A DNA stretch of 64,000 nt. Source: GCA-2737725 sp033763995 (GTDB taxonomy: Bacteria; Pseudomonadota; Alphaproteobacteria; Rhodospirillales; Rhodospirillaceae). Under the pieces are notes generated by a model. That model had not been told where the DNA came from. It ran no database searches and was given only the letters and a program-made list of their open reading frames with translations. How positions within the stretch are numbered: the stretch's first letter is position 1; each line of letters begins with the position of its first letter. The translations under genes and the position numbers were made by a program. Location of the stretch: NCBI GenBank assembly GCA_033763995.1, contig JANRJL010000045.1, positions 23,745 through 87,744 of the forward strand, written 5' to 3'. This document shows, in pieces, positions 8,325 through 16,514 of this stretch.

Positions 8325-9544
8325 AGTGCCGTCACTGCAAAGCGTTATTGACGCATACGTTTCTCGATCTAGGTCACGCCCCTCCGTCCAATGCGTATCT
8401 GACCGAGGAAGACCTGCGACGTCCCGAGAAATATTTCCCGCTGAAAGTGATGGTTTGCGACACCTGCTGGCTTGTGCAGACGCAGGACTTCGCTGCGGCG
8501 GAGGAGTTGTTCAGCCCGGACTACGCGTATTTCTCCAGCACATCCAAAGGCTGGCTTGCACACGCGGCGCGCTACACCGAGGCTATGATCAAGCGGCTGG
8601 GTCTAAATCACGACAGCCTCGTCATCGAAGTGGCCAGCAACGACGGATACCTCCTGAAGAACTTTCTTAAGGCGCGCATCCCCTGTTTGGGCATCGAACC
8701 GACGGCAAGCACCGCCGCCGCCGCCGAGAACTTGGGTATCCCCGTAAGGCGAGAGTTTTTCGGCGAGACGCTCGGCAAAACCTTGGCCGCGGAAGGCCGC
8801 CAGGCCGATCTCATCGTGGGGAACAACGTCTATGCCCATGTGCCTGACATCAATGACTTCACGCGGGGTCTCAAGGCTGCTCTTAAGGCCGGGGGGACGA
8901 TCACGCTTGAGTTCCCGCACCTGCTTCAGCTGATCCGGCAAAGTCAATTTGACACGATCTATCATGAGCACTTTTCCTACCTGTCGCTTGACACCGTCCG
9001 GCGAATCTTCGCGGCGGCGGGATTGAAGGTGTTCGACGTCGAGGCCCTGCCGACTCATGGCGGCAGTTTGCGCGTTTATGGCGCTCACGCCGACGATTCA
9101 CGGCCGGTAGAAAAGGCTGTGCAGGAGGTTGTCGAAGCGGAAGCTGCAGGACTGTTGCGGAATGTAGCAACATACCGCGCATTTCAACATCGTGCCGATG
9201 CCATCAAGAACGATCTGCTCCACTTCTTGTTGGAGCAAAAGAAGGCCGGAAAAAAAGTCGGGGCTTATGGCGCAGCGGCGAAGGGCAATACCTTGCTGAA
9301 TTACGCCGGCGTCAAGCCGGACCTGCTACCCTTCGTATGCGACGCCGCGGCCGCCAAGCAGGGTAGGTATATGCCCGGCAGCCATATCCCGATTCTGCCG
9401 CCTGCAGCGATCGCGCAGCACCGCCCCGACTGGATCTTGATCTTGCCCTGGAATATCGCCGATGAGGTCAAGTCGCAGTTAAGCGAAGCCAGGGCTTGGG
9501 GCGCACGGTTCGTCACCGCCGTGCCGCATATGGAATTCACATGA
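8321..9544 (+). CDS. SAM-dependent sugar C-methyltransferase
   Basis: Class I methyltransferase of the type that C-methylates NDP-keto-deoxyhexoses (the TylC3-like architecture). The N-terminus is a small zinc-binding domain with Cys pairs KCRHC (residues 2-6) and MVCDTCWL. The SAM-binding motif is VIEVASNDGYLL (about residues 96-107), and the middle carries YHEHFSYLS, a signature of this group. A C-terminal domain with KVGAYGAAAKGNTLLNY follows. GTG 8321 is preferred as start because it overlaps the previous stop (GTGA) and begins just before the zinc domain, although the frame is open to 8240. It predicts a branched CDP-sugar as a product of this cluster. Confidence 0.88.
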   Translation: MKCRHCKALLTHTFLDLGHAPPSNAYLTEEDLRRPEKYFPLKVMVCDTCWLVQTQDFAAAEELFSPDYAYFSSTSKGWLAHAARYTEAMIKRLGLNHDSLVIEVASNDGYLLKNFLKARIPCLGIEPTASTAAAAENLGIPVRREFFGETLGKTLAAEGRQADLIVGNNVYAHVPDINDFTRGLKAALKAGGTITLEFPHLLQLIRQSQFDTIYHEHFSYLSLDTVRRIFAAAGLKVFDVEALPTHGGSLRVYGAHADDSRPVEKAVQEVVEAEAAGLLRNVATYRAFQHRADAIKNDLLHFLLEQKKAGKKVGAYGAAAKGNTLLNYAGVKPDLLPFVCDAAAAKQGRYMPGSHIPILPPAAIAQHRPDWILILPWNIADEVKSQLSEARAWGARFVTAVPHMEFT

Positions 9545-10377
9545 GCGGCCTTGTCTTGCTCACGGGCGCGACCGGATTCGTCGGCCGTCAGGTGTTGCGA
9601 TCGCTCGGCGATCTCGGCCGGCATGTCCGGCTCATCGTTCGCTCCGCCAAAGCCGAGAAAATAAAAGCCGAGCCGTATATTGAAAGCATTGTAACTACGC
9701 CGAATCTATTTTCTGAAAGCGTGGAATGGTGGGCCCAACGCTGCCAGGGTGTCGATACGGTTGTCCATGTCGCCTGGTATGCTGAACCCGGACAGTACTT
9801 GCAGTCACCAAAGAATCTTGAATGCCTCGCGGGAACGCTGAGCTTGGCGGCTGGGGCGGTCCAGGCGGGAATACACCGCTTCGTCGGCGTGGGAACGTGC
9901 TTTGAGTACGAACTGACGGGGCGGCCCCTATCCACGAATACGCCACTGCGGCCGACCACGCCGTATTCGGCCGCCAAGGCTGCGGCATACTTTTCGCTGT
10001 CTCAATTTTTTCTGGTTCAGAAGGTGTCCTTTGCCTGGTGCAGGTTGTTTTACCTCTATGGAGAAGGCGAGGATGCCCGGCGCCTGGTTCCCCACCTTCA
10101 CGCCAAGCTCGCCGCGGGCCAACCGGCCGAACTGACGAGCGGGGCTCAAGTTCGGGATTTCATGGATGTGCGTGACGCCGGCCGCGAGATTGCAGCGGTT
10201 GCCCTGGGCGAGCACGACGGGGCCTTCAACATCTGCTCAGGAATACCTATTACGGTTCGCCAACTGGCTGAACAGGTCGCCGATCAGTATGGGCGGCGCG
10301 ACTTGTTAAAATTTGGTGCGCGGCCCGACAATCTTCTCGATCCGCCTCACGTCGTCGGAATCAAAGGCCAAGGTTAG
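9541..10377 (+). CDS. NAD(P)-dependent sugar epimerase/reductase, RfbJ-like
   Basis: Extended SDR that probably reduces the 4-keto group of the CDP-sugar made by the preceding genes, completing the nucleotide sugar. It has LLTGATGFVGRQVL (residues 6-19), TVVHVAWYA, the catalytic TPYSAAKAAA and RLFYLYGEGED. The start overlaps the previous stop (ATGA at 9541), so it is coupled to the methyltransferase. At 278 residues it seems to stop just after FGARPDNLLDPPHVVG, whereas relatives usually continue about 30 residues with a Trp-rich helix. The following 110 bases show no clear continuation in another frame, so the C-terminus may be naturally short or recently truncated. Confidence 0.82.
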   Translation: MSGLVLLTGATGFVGRQVLRSLGDLGRHVRLIVRSAKAEKIKAEPYIESIVTTPNLFSESVEWWAQRCQGVDTVVHVAWYAEPGQYLQSPKNLECLAGTLSLAAGAVQAGIHRFVGVGTCFEYELTGRPLSTNTPLRPTTPYSAAKAAAYFSLSQFFLVQKVSFAWCRLFYLYGEGEDARRLVPHLHAKLAAGQPAELTSGAQVRDFMDVRDAGREIAAVALGEHDGAFNICSGIPITVRQLAEQVADQYGRRDLLKFGARPDNLLDPPHVVGIKGQG

Positions 10378-10491
10378 CGCAGATGATGAAATCTCGAGAT
10401 GGAGTTGAGTATTCCGCCCATTTCGCGAATCTGATACGCAGGGTGCCGGGTTCGCGGGACCGCGAAAGCAAGAACAAGATCGGATAGGACG

Positions 10492-11262
10492 ATGAGCGGA
10501 TTTGACGACGAGGTTCGGGATCGCGTGGCGGTCAATGGGCGGGATAAACGTCTTTGCGCCGCGGCCGCCGACTTCATGGTGTCCTCCACCGTACCCAAGT
10601 ATTCCTACAACTTCGCCTGGCTGGGCCGACCGATCATCCAATACCCGCAGGACATCGTGGCGATGGAAGAACTGATCTGGTCCATCAAGCCCGATCTGGT
10701 CATCGAGACCGGCATTGCCCACGGCGGCTCGCTAATTTTCAGTGCTTCGATGTTGGCCATGATCGACTACTGTGAGGCGGTCGAAGCGGGCCGCCCGCTC
10801 GATCCCAAGGCCTCGAAGCGTAAGGTGTTGGGCATCGATATCGACATCCGCGCGCATAACAAGGCGGCGATTGAGGCGCATCCACTTGCCCATAAGATCG
10901 AGATGATTCAGGGATCGAGTATCGACCCAAAAATCATTGCCGAGGTTGTCAAACGTGCGAAAGGGTACTCCCGCGTTCTCGTTTGCCTGGACTCGAATCA
11001 TACGCATGACCACGTGCTCGCCGAGCTTGAAGCTTATGCGCCATTAACCACCAAGGGCAGTTATTGCGTCGTGTTTGACACGATCATCGAGGACCTTCCG
11101 GCCAACATGTACCCGGATCGGCCGTGGAACGTCGGCAATAATCCCAAGTCGGCGGTGTTCGCATACTTGAAGGCCCATCCGGAATTCGAGATCGACAAGG
11201 CGATTGACAACAAGATCCTCATTAGCGTTGCGCCCGACGGCTACTTGCGGCGGATTGCGTGA
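10492..11262 (+). CDS. Cephalosporin hydroxylase (CmcI)-family methyltransferase-like protein
   Basis: Member of the CmcI/RhmA family, which has a class I SAM methyltransferase fold and is common in O-antigen clusters, where members probably O-methylate sugars. The 256-residue protein shows PIIQYPQDIVAMEELIW, the SAM-site segment DLVIETGIAHGGSL (about residues 66-79), KVLGIDIDIRAHN and LVCLDSNHTHDHVLAEL, which carries the metal-ligand-type acidic and His residues of the family. It is separated from the reductase gene by 114 bases in which I see no gene. Methylation of the surface glycan is an inference from context. Confidence 0.85.
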   Translation: MSGFDDEVRDRVAVNGRDKRLCAAAADFMVSSTVPKYSYNFAWLGRPIIQYPQDIVAMEELIWSIKPDLVIETGIAHGGSLIFSASMLAMIDYCEAVEAGRPLDPKASKRKVLGIDIDIRAHNKAAIEAHPLAHKIEMIQGSSIDPKIIAEVVKRAKGYSRVLVCLDSNHTHDHVLAELEAYAPLTTKGSYCVVFDTIIEDLPANMYPDRPWNVGNNPKSAVFAYLKAHPEFEIDKAIDNKILISVAPDGYLRRIA

Positions 11263-11295
11263 TGTTCGCGGTTTACTCGAGCCCGTGAGCAGAAC

Positions 11296-12003
11296 ATGAC
11301 CGGCAATGGACCCTGCGTCGCCATCATTCCCGCGCGCGGTGGCAGCAAGCGCATTCCCCACAAGAACATCAAGCTCTTTGGTGGGCAACCGATCATTTCC
11401 TATTCCATCCGTGCCGCGCAAGACTCCGGCGTGTTTGAGCGGATCATCGTTTCGACGGATTCCGATGAGATCGCGGATGTCGCCGTCGCCTGCGGCGCGG
11501 AAGTTCCCTTTCGGCGTCCTGCCGAGCTTGCCAACGATCAGGCGGCCACGGCGCCCGTGATTGCACATGCCTTGCAATGGCTTAAAAATTCTGGTCAATC
11601 GCCGCGATATGCGTGCTGCATCTACGCAACGGCCCCGTTTATCCGGGCCGCTGACATCAAGCGTGGCCTAGAGATCCTTGCTGAGTCTAACGCCGCAACG
11701 GCGTTTACCGTAACAACATTTGCATTCCCGATTCTGCGAGCTTTGAAAATGAATGTTTCTGGAACATTGAAAATGTGTTGGCCGCAGTACGAGTTAACGC
11801 GGTCCCAGGAGTTGCCGGAAGCATTCCATGATGCAGGGCAGCTTTATTGGCTCGATGTTGCTCGCTTTCTAAATGAACCGCGGCTATACGCGGATGATTC
11901 CCGGGCGATCGTTCTTCCACGATATCTCGTGCAAGATATCGACACGCCGGAAGACTGGGTCACGGCGGAACACATGCACCGGGCGCTCAAATTGTCGCGG
12001 TGA
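11296..12003 (+). CDS. pseF: Pseudaminic acid cytidylyltransferase (PseF type)
   Basis: Activates a nonulosonic acid, probably pseudaminic acid, with CTP to form the CMP-sugar used by transferases. The 235-residue protein has IIPARGGSKRIPHKNIK near residues 10-26, the CMP-sugar synthetase signature, then STDSDEIADVA, RPAELANDQA and FHDAGQLYW, the last being typical of PseF. It ends the plus-strand polysaccharide run, with its stop 15 bases from the end of the converging sugar amidotransferase gene. Together with pseB it suggests a pseudaminic-type sugar, but the four intermediate enzymes are not in the window. Confidence 0.9.
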   Translation: MTGNGPCVAIIPARGGSKRIPHKNIKLFGGQPIISYSIRAAQDSGVFERIIVSTDSDEIADVAVACGAEVPFRRPAELANDQAATAPVIAHALQWLKNSGQSPRYACCIYATAPFIRAADIKRGLEILAESNAATAFTVTTFAFPILRALKMNVSGTLKMCWPQYELTRSQELPEAFHDAGQLYWLDVARFLNEPRLYADDSRAIVLPRYLVQDIDTPEDWVTAEHMHRALKLSR

Positions 12004-12018
12004 CGAATTGGCCCTGGT

Positions 12019-13287
12019 TCAGAATTTCGGCGGCACGCCGTCCACATAGCCGCGATCGATCAAGACCGATTCGTTCTCGTTGACACCGGGCGCCCGCGAG
12101 GCCGTTTCCCGGAACACGCACGGTCCGGTTTGACGCAGCGCGACCTTCTCGGCCGTCGCGGGCTGCGGCGCGGCCGTGACGGAGTGCTTGAGCATCCAGC
12201 CTTTGACGGGATGTTTTTCCCAAACGCGCGGATCGCGGTGCGCGTCGATCATCGCGTCGAGCTCCGTCTGGCTGAGACCTGACCACGTGAGGAACGGCTG
12301 CGTATCCTTCGGCTGTACGTTGACGTAGGTCCTAACCAACTCGACTCCTTGGCTGCGCGTAAGTCGGCCAAACCGAATCTCGCGGCTCGCGTGATCCGTC
12401 ACCTTGCCGTAGCCCAACTTTGCGAACTTGATGTAGTCGTGCAGCCCGCTGTAATGGACGCAATCGACGTCATTGTAGGTGTCGAAGGTGCGCTGTTGAG
12501 CGGCCGCCTCATAGTCATAGCGGTCGATCATGGCTTCGTGCTGGGCCTTGGTGTCCCAGCGAATGTAATTGCCCAAATAAATCCCGCGCACGCCCACTTT
12601 GGCGATCTCTTTGTCGTGCGGATAGTAGTACCCCTGCAGATCTTCCTCGGTCAGAGCATCGCTCTGGCTCAGCAAGTCCTCCGCTTCGAGGCCCATCAAA
12701 TCGTGTTCCTTGCGGTACTTCCGGCTCATCTCCACTTCGTCGGTGTGCGAGAACATGCCGACCTGATCGAGCCCTTGATGATGGCCCCAGATGATCAGCG
12801 GTATCTTGTAGCGCACTGCGACCTGCACGGGCCAAACCGTCTGGCCGGCCAGCACATGCCAGTACATGCTGCCCTTAAGGCGCAGAGTCTCGCGCGTGAT
12901 TTTTCTGACGATTTGCGGCTGGATGACCTGCGTGTAGATGTCGAGGTCGAAAATTGTCCGTAAGTAGGCAAGGTTTCTATGACCGCGCCTGGTATTGTAA
13001 TGCTTGTTGTAATTGACGAGCAGCGGGTTGAGTCCAAGCTGTTTACGAACTGTATGGACGATAAAGTAGGAATCTCGGGCGCCGGAGACGGGAACGATGC
13101 AGTCATAGCCTGTCGTTGAGCGGTTCTTGTAGCCCGATACGAGCTTGCGCAATATCTCGACGCGGGCAGTCCAGTCGAGCGTATCCTTTTCTTCATGCAC
13201 CATGCACCCACTGCAAACGCCATCGTCGTTAAACACGATGTTGAGCGGGTGATTGGCCGGATAAAGGCAGCGGCTGCAATATTGCAT
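12019..13287 (-). CDS. N-acetyl sugar amidotransferase (PseA/WbpG family), copy 1
   Basis: ATP-dependent enzyme of the PP-loop family that, with HisH-supplied ammonia, turns an acetamido group on a sugar into an acetamidino group. The 422-residue protein starts with two Cys pairs (YCSRCLYP and VCSGCMVHE) that form a zinc ribbon. It then has a PP-loop DCIVPVSGARDSYFIV (about residues 63-78). The usual SGGKDS is SGARDS here, which may alter ATP binding or be a variant of this subgroup. HYSGLHDYIKFAKLGYGKVTDHAS is a family hallmark. It is last in a minus-strand operon with HisF-like, HisH-like and a second amidotransferase gene. Confidence 0.85.
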   Translation of the reverse strand: MQYCSRCLYPANHPLNIVFNDDGVCSGCMVHEEKDTLDWTARVEILRKLVSGYKNRSTTGYDCIVPVSGARDSYFIVHTVRKQLGLNPLLVNYNKHYNTRRGHRNLAYLRTIFDLDIYTQVIQPQIVRKITRETLRLKGSMYWHVLAGQTVWPVQVAVRYKIPLIIWGHHQGLDQVGMFSHTDEVEMSRKYRKEHDLMGLEAEDLLSQSDALTEEDLQGYYYPHDKEIAKVGVRGIYLGNYIRWDTKAQHEAMIDRYDYEAAAQQRTFDTYNDVDCVHYSGLHDYIKFAKLGYGKVTDHASREIRFGRLTRSQGVELVRTYVNVQPKDTQPFLTWSGLSQTELDAMIDAHRDPRVWEKHPVKGWMLKHSVTAAPQPATAEKVALRQTGPCVFRETASRAPGVNENESVLIDRGYVDGVPPKF

Positions 13288-13296
13288 GTGGCGGCG

Positions 13297-14169
13297 CTAG
13301 ATCACTTCGTCGGTGTAGTGGACAAACATCATGTCCATGAGCGAGGCATCACTTTTTTTCTTCAGCCGCCCGGCCGCATCGAATGAAAAGCCTTCGTAAT
13401 CGGCATAGCTGTCGTGCCGCAAGTCGCCGCCCTTGGCCATCAAAGCGGCCTTGGCGACGGCGGCTGTGTGCTCCGTATAGTGCAGGTAGTTCCCTGCAGC
13501 CAGGCCCCCGACGCCGGCGATAGACATGGCGTCGACCATGTGCGCCGGCGCGCCGACGCCGCCCAACGCAATCACCGGCACTCCGACGGCTTTGCAAATG
13601 AGTTCGACCAGCTCAAGATCGTAACCCAGACGGCTGCCGTCGCGATAAATGGCCTGGATCAGGATCTCGCCCGCCCCATGGTCCTCGGCGCGCTTGGCGA
13701 GGGCTGCCGGCGCCAGGTCGACTTTTCTGCGGCCATAGTCGACGTAGGCATCGTAGCTCCCTTGGGCGTTCTTGCGCACGTCGATGGCCGCAATGATGGC
13801 TTGGGAGCCGAAACGGCTGGCCGCCTGCGTGATCAACGCGGGATTGTCGGCCACTGCAGTGGTCAGGATGACGCGGTCCGCGCCGGTGCGAACGACGTCA
13901 TGAACTTGTTCGATGGTCCGGATACCGCCACCGATGGCCAGTGGGACGAAGCAATAGGGCGCGACATCGGCGATCATCCGATGAAGCGAGTCGTCGTTGC
14001 CGCTGTTGGGGCTGATATTGATCAGCGCGATTTCGTCGATGCCCCAACGATTCAGATGTTCCACGGCGATCGCCGGTTTGCCGACCGGGAGCCATTTCTT
14101 GAAGCTGATGCTTTGAACGACGATGCCCTCGCGAACGAGCAAGACGCCGACGATACGTTGTTTCAGCAT
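13297..14169 (-). CDS. HisF-like cyclase subunit of the sugar amidation system
   Basis: TIM-barrel protein related to the cyclase subunit of imidazole glycerol phosphate synthase, but of the glycan-associated WbuZ/HisF2 type. Such paralogues are encoded beside PseA/WbpG and a HisH copy and are not part of histidine synthesis (established for amidation loci). The 290 residues include RIVGVLLVREGIVVQSISFKKW at the N-terminus, IALINISPN, IGGGIRT, the phosphate-binding IALGGVGAP and a VGGLAAGNYLHYTE end segment. It overlaps the hisH-like stop by seven bases. The likely role is to hold HisH and channel or couple ammonia to the amidotransferase. Confidence 0.85.
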   Translation of the reverse strand: MLKQRIVGVLLVREGIVVQSISFKKWLPVGKPAIAVEHLNRWGIDEIALINISPNSGNDDSLHRMIADVAPYCFVPLAIGGGIRTIEQVHDVVRTGADRVILTTAVADNPALITQAASRFGSQAIIAAIDVRKNAQGSYDAYVDYGRRKVDLAPAALAKRAEDHGAGEILIQAIYRDGSRLGYDLELVELICKAVGVPVIALGGVGAPAHMVDAMSIAGVGGLAAGNYLHYTEHTAAVAKAALMAKGGDLRHDSYADYEGFSFDAAGRLKKKSDASLMDMMFVHYTDEVI

Positions 14170-14843
14170 GCGTGTCGCAGGGCCGGCTGCCGGCTGGAAA
14201 TGAAGTTGAGGAAATTGCGCAACAGACGCCGGCCGTTGTTCTGGCTTTTCTCCGGGTGGAATTGAACGCCCCAGATGTTGTCTTTCGTCACAGCCGCGAG
14301 GATCGGCTCGCCAATATTTGTCGTGGCGGCTACGCCGTCCCCTGCCATTGTCATGTGAAAGGAGTGATTGAAATAAAAGTGGCTGTTCTGTTCGATGCTA
14401 GCGTTAATCGGGCTGTTGGCAGCCCAGGCCACCTCATTCCAACCGATATGGGGCACTCGGATCGCGAGATTGTCGGGAATTCGATCGACCTGGGCGTCGA
14501 TCCATCCTAGTCCTTGATGAATTCCGCCCTCGGTCGATTGCTTGCCCAGCAACTGCATTCCCAAACATATGCCCAGAAACGGAACGCGGTCTTCAAAGAC
14601 CCGCCGTTCAAGCACGGGGATGAGGCCGCCCGAACGGATTCGCAGCATGGCTTCGCCGAATGCGCCAACGCCTGGCAAAATCAATGCCTCGGCCACGGCA
14701 ATCCGCTCAGGGTTGTTCGAGATCTCTGCGCGGCAGCCCAGCGAATGTAGCGCCCAGACCACGGAAGACAGGTTCCCCATGCCGTAATCGATGATGCAAA
14801 TCGTCGGCCCCGCTTTCGCGGTGATTTCGCGTGCCGCTGTCAT
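14163..14843 (-). CDS. HisH-like glutamine amidotransferase subunit of sugar amidation
   Basis: Class I glutamine amidotransferase that releases ammonia from glutamine for the sugar amidation step. The catalytic triad is visible: nucleophile Cys in FLGICLGMQLLG, and His and Glu in QFHPEKSQ. IIDYGMGNLSSV starts the fold. The frame is open to 14888, but ATG 14843 overlaps the upstream stop codon (ATGA), so it is the likely start, giving about 226 residues. It sits between the second PseA-type gene and the HisF-like gene, the order known for P. aeruginosa-type acetamidino sugar loci. Confidence 0.88.
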   Translation of the reverse strand: MTAAREITAKAGPTICIIDYGMGNLSSVVWALHSLGCRAEISNNPERIAVAEALILPGVGAFGEAMLRIRSGGLIPVLERRVFEDRVPFLGICLGMQLLGKQSTEGGIHQGLGWIDAQVDRIPDNLAIRVPHIGWNEVAWAANSPINASIEQNSHFYFNHSFHMTMAGDGVAATTNIGEPILAAVTKDNIWGVQFHPEKSQNNGRRLLRNFLNFISSRQPALRHAC

Positions 14844-15991
14844 GCGTCTATCTGACTTTCCGGCTTGAGTTTGTACCTCAACTCCCACTCGCCGTGATTA
14901 TTGAGCTGCCAGATGTCTTTGTTGCGGGCCTTTTCGATCACGTTATCGAAGTGATCTCGCGTAATCCCGACATAATTGCAGAACTGGTTGATATAGGTTT
15001 CGCTGCACTTGCCATCGTACTTGTTTTGCGCGTCAATCGCCTCGTCGCGTGTCATTACCCCCAGGCGGATGCGCACACTGGCTTGCTGAGTTACTTTGCC
15101 AAAGCCGAGTTTAACGTACTTGATGTGCTGGTTAACCTGCTGGAACTCATCGTCCAGCGCTTCGTACGGATTTAGCGATCCGGTGTTTTCTGGCAATGCG
15201 CCTTCTCCGGTGCGAATCTTCAGGCCATGCTCCATGGCGAACTTGCCGTTCGCCAGCTCGTGGAAGTCATGCATGTAATAGCCCATGTAGACAATCCGCA
15301 GGCTGGCGCGCTCGAAATCGTGCTCGGAGGGGTACTGGTACCAGTTCATCTGGTTTTCGAAAATGCCGCTCTCCAGCCACATGTCGAGCTTGCCGCCGCC
15401 GAGCGTGTTGTGAAAACGTTGTTTGTTGCCGTCGCTGGAGATTGAACCCACGCTTCCGCCAAAGGCCAGCGCGGGATTCTCGCCAAGGAAAATGAGCGGA
15501 ATGCCGTAGGCAATGGCCACGCGCGGGATCGACGAATACAGCACCACTTCGCTGGCGCGCAGCAGGTTGGAATATTTCTCGAAACTGAATCGCATCAGCT
15601 TCTTTGAAACCTGCGGGGCGGGCCCCACCACGTGGATATCGAAGCCACATTCCGCCAAATTGGAAAGGTTGTCGGCGCCGCGCTGGGTTTGCTGTTCGGG
15701 CGGGTAAGTGCACGAGACCAATAGCGGACGCAATCCCAACTCGTCCCTTGCATAGAAGGCTTGCCGGGTACTGTCCTTGCCGCCGCTGACGCCGATCAAA
15801 CAATCATAGTTGCCGCGCTTGGTTTCGCGGCACCATTGAATGATCTCGTCAAGTTCCTTGCGACGAGACTGCCAATCGACCTGTTCAAGACTTTCGGCGT
15901 AGCGACAGGGTAGGCAGACGCCCTCCGCGTCGATTATGGCGTCAGGCCAAGTCGTCGGAGTGACGCATTTCACGCAGTGAGTTGGCTTCAT
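14840..15991 (-). CDS. pseA: N-acetyl sugar amidotransferase (PseA/WbpG family), copy 2
   Basis: First gene of the minus-strand amidation operon. The 383-residue protein has the zinc-binding pairs HCVKCVTP and GVCLPCRYAE, then a complete PP-loop YDCLIGVSGGKDSTRQAF (about residues 62-79), LLVSCTYPPEQQTQRGADNL, and HIKYVKLGFGKVTQQASV, the family hallmark. Unlike copy 1 at 12019 it keeps the canonical SGGKDS. Its stop overlaps the hisH-like start. Presence of two copies with one HisFH pair suggests either two sugar positions amidated or one copy with a changed role (inference). Confidence 0.9.
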   Translation of the reverse strand: MKPTHCVKCVTPTTWPDAIIDAEGVCLPCRYAESLEQVDWQSRRKELDEIIQWCRETKRGNYDCLIGVSGGKDSTRQAFYARDELGLRPLLVSCTYPPEQQTQRGADNLSNLAECGFDIHVVGPAPQVSKKLMRFSFEKYSNLLRASEVVLYSSIPRVAIAYGIPLIFLGENPALAFGGSVGSISSDGNKQRFHNTLGGGKLDMWLESGIFENQMNWYQYPSEHDFERASLRIVYMGYYMHDFHELANGKFAMEHGLKIRTGEGALPENTGSLNPYEALDDEFQQVNQHIKYVKLGFGKVTQQASVRIRLGVMTRDEAIDAQNKYDGKCSETYINQFCNYVGITRDHFDNVIEKARNKDIWQLNNHGEWELRYKLKPESQIDA

Positions 15992-16514
15992 GAACAGGCC
16001 GGCGGATCAATGAGGAAAAGCTGCGGGGCAGCACCAGGACGTCACGCACATCCTAAGCGGACCAAGCAATTCATTCCCATTACATATTGTACGGATTACG
16101 GCGACACGGAATACGGTTTTTGGGTGAGGTTGGCAATCTTCGCGTCGATAGCCAGGCGGGCCAGCGGCGCATAGAGGGGATAAATCGACAATTTCACGCT
16201 CTCGGCGTGCTCGGCCGCGCTTCGCCCCGGCGGGCAGGGCGGCAGGTCGAACCATACCTCGGCAATCCGTTGCCCGGCATCGATGTCCGCGGTCATCTCG
16301 TGCGCCGTAATGGCCGCACGGGTCTCGCCGGCTGGCGACCCGATAGGCGGATACGGCGTCGTTAATTTCTTCGAACGCACAAAATCCGATCGCAATGCTC
16401 GTGGGCTTGCCTGTCCATTCCGCGCCGTGCCGAGGTCAGGTCCAGATCGATGGCCTAAAAGGCGCAATCTTGTATACCGATGCGCTTAAACCTCTTGCAG
16501 TTCGACGCTCTAGC
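15992..16514. other. Intergenic stretch with gene remnant before the IS481 element
   Basis: About 520 bases between the amidotransferase gene and the IS left end. The only supportable content is the formyltransferase-like remnant at 16096-16467 on the minus strand. The first 100 bases hold nothing recognisable. This looks like decayed edge sequence of the polysaccharide cluster. Confidence 0.5.
16096..16467 (-). pseudogene. Possible formyltransferase remnant
   Basis: An open frame of about 124 codons whose middle, from about residue 48, reads GETRAAITAHEMTADIDAG followed by QRIAEVWFDLP. This resembles the formyltransferase core motif in which a His sits in a hydrophobic strand followed by DxG. 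The upstream half, which should carry the folate-binding and catalytic Asn-His region, is missing, and the first 40 residues look non-native. The 5' side runs into the IS481 element at 16515, and nothing resembling the N-terminal half is found beyond the element. A polysaccharide locus formyltransferase broken by IS insertion and deletion is the favoured reading, but similarity is judged by eye only. Confidence 0.35.

Noticed and set aside
16007..16255. Short frames around the IS left flank as independent genes
   Set aside because: No ribosome-binding site and better explained as decayed remnant sequence.
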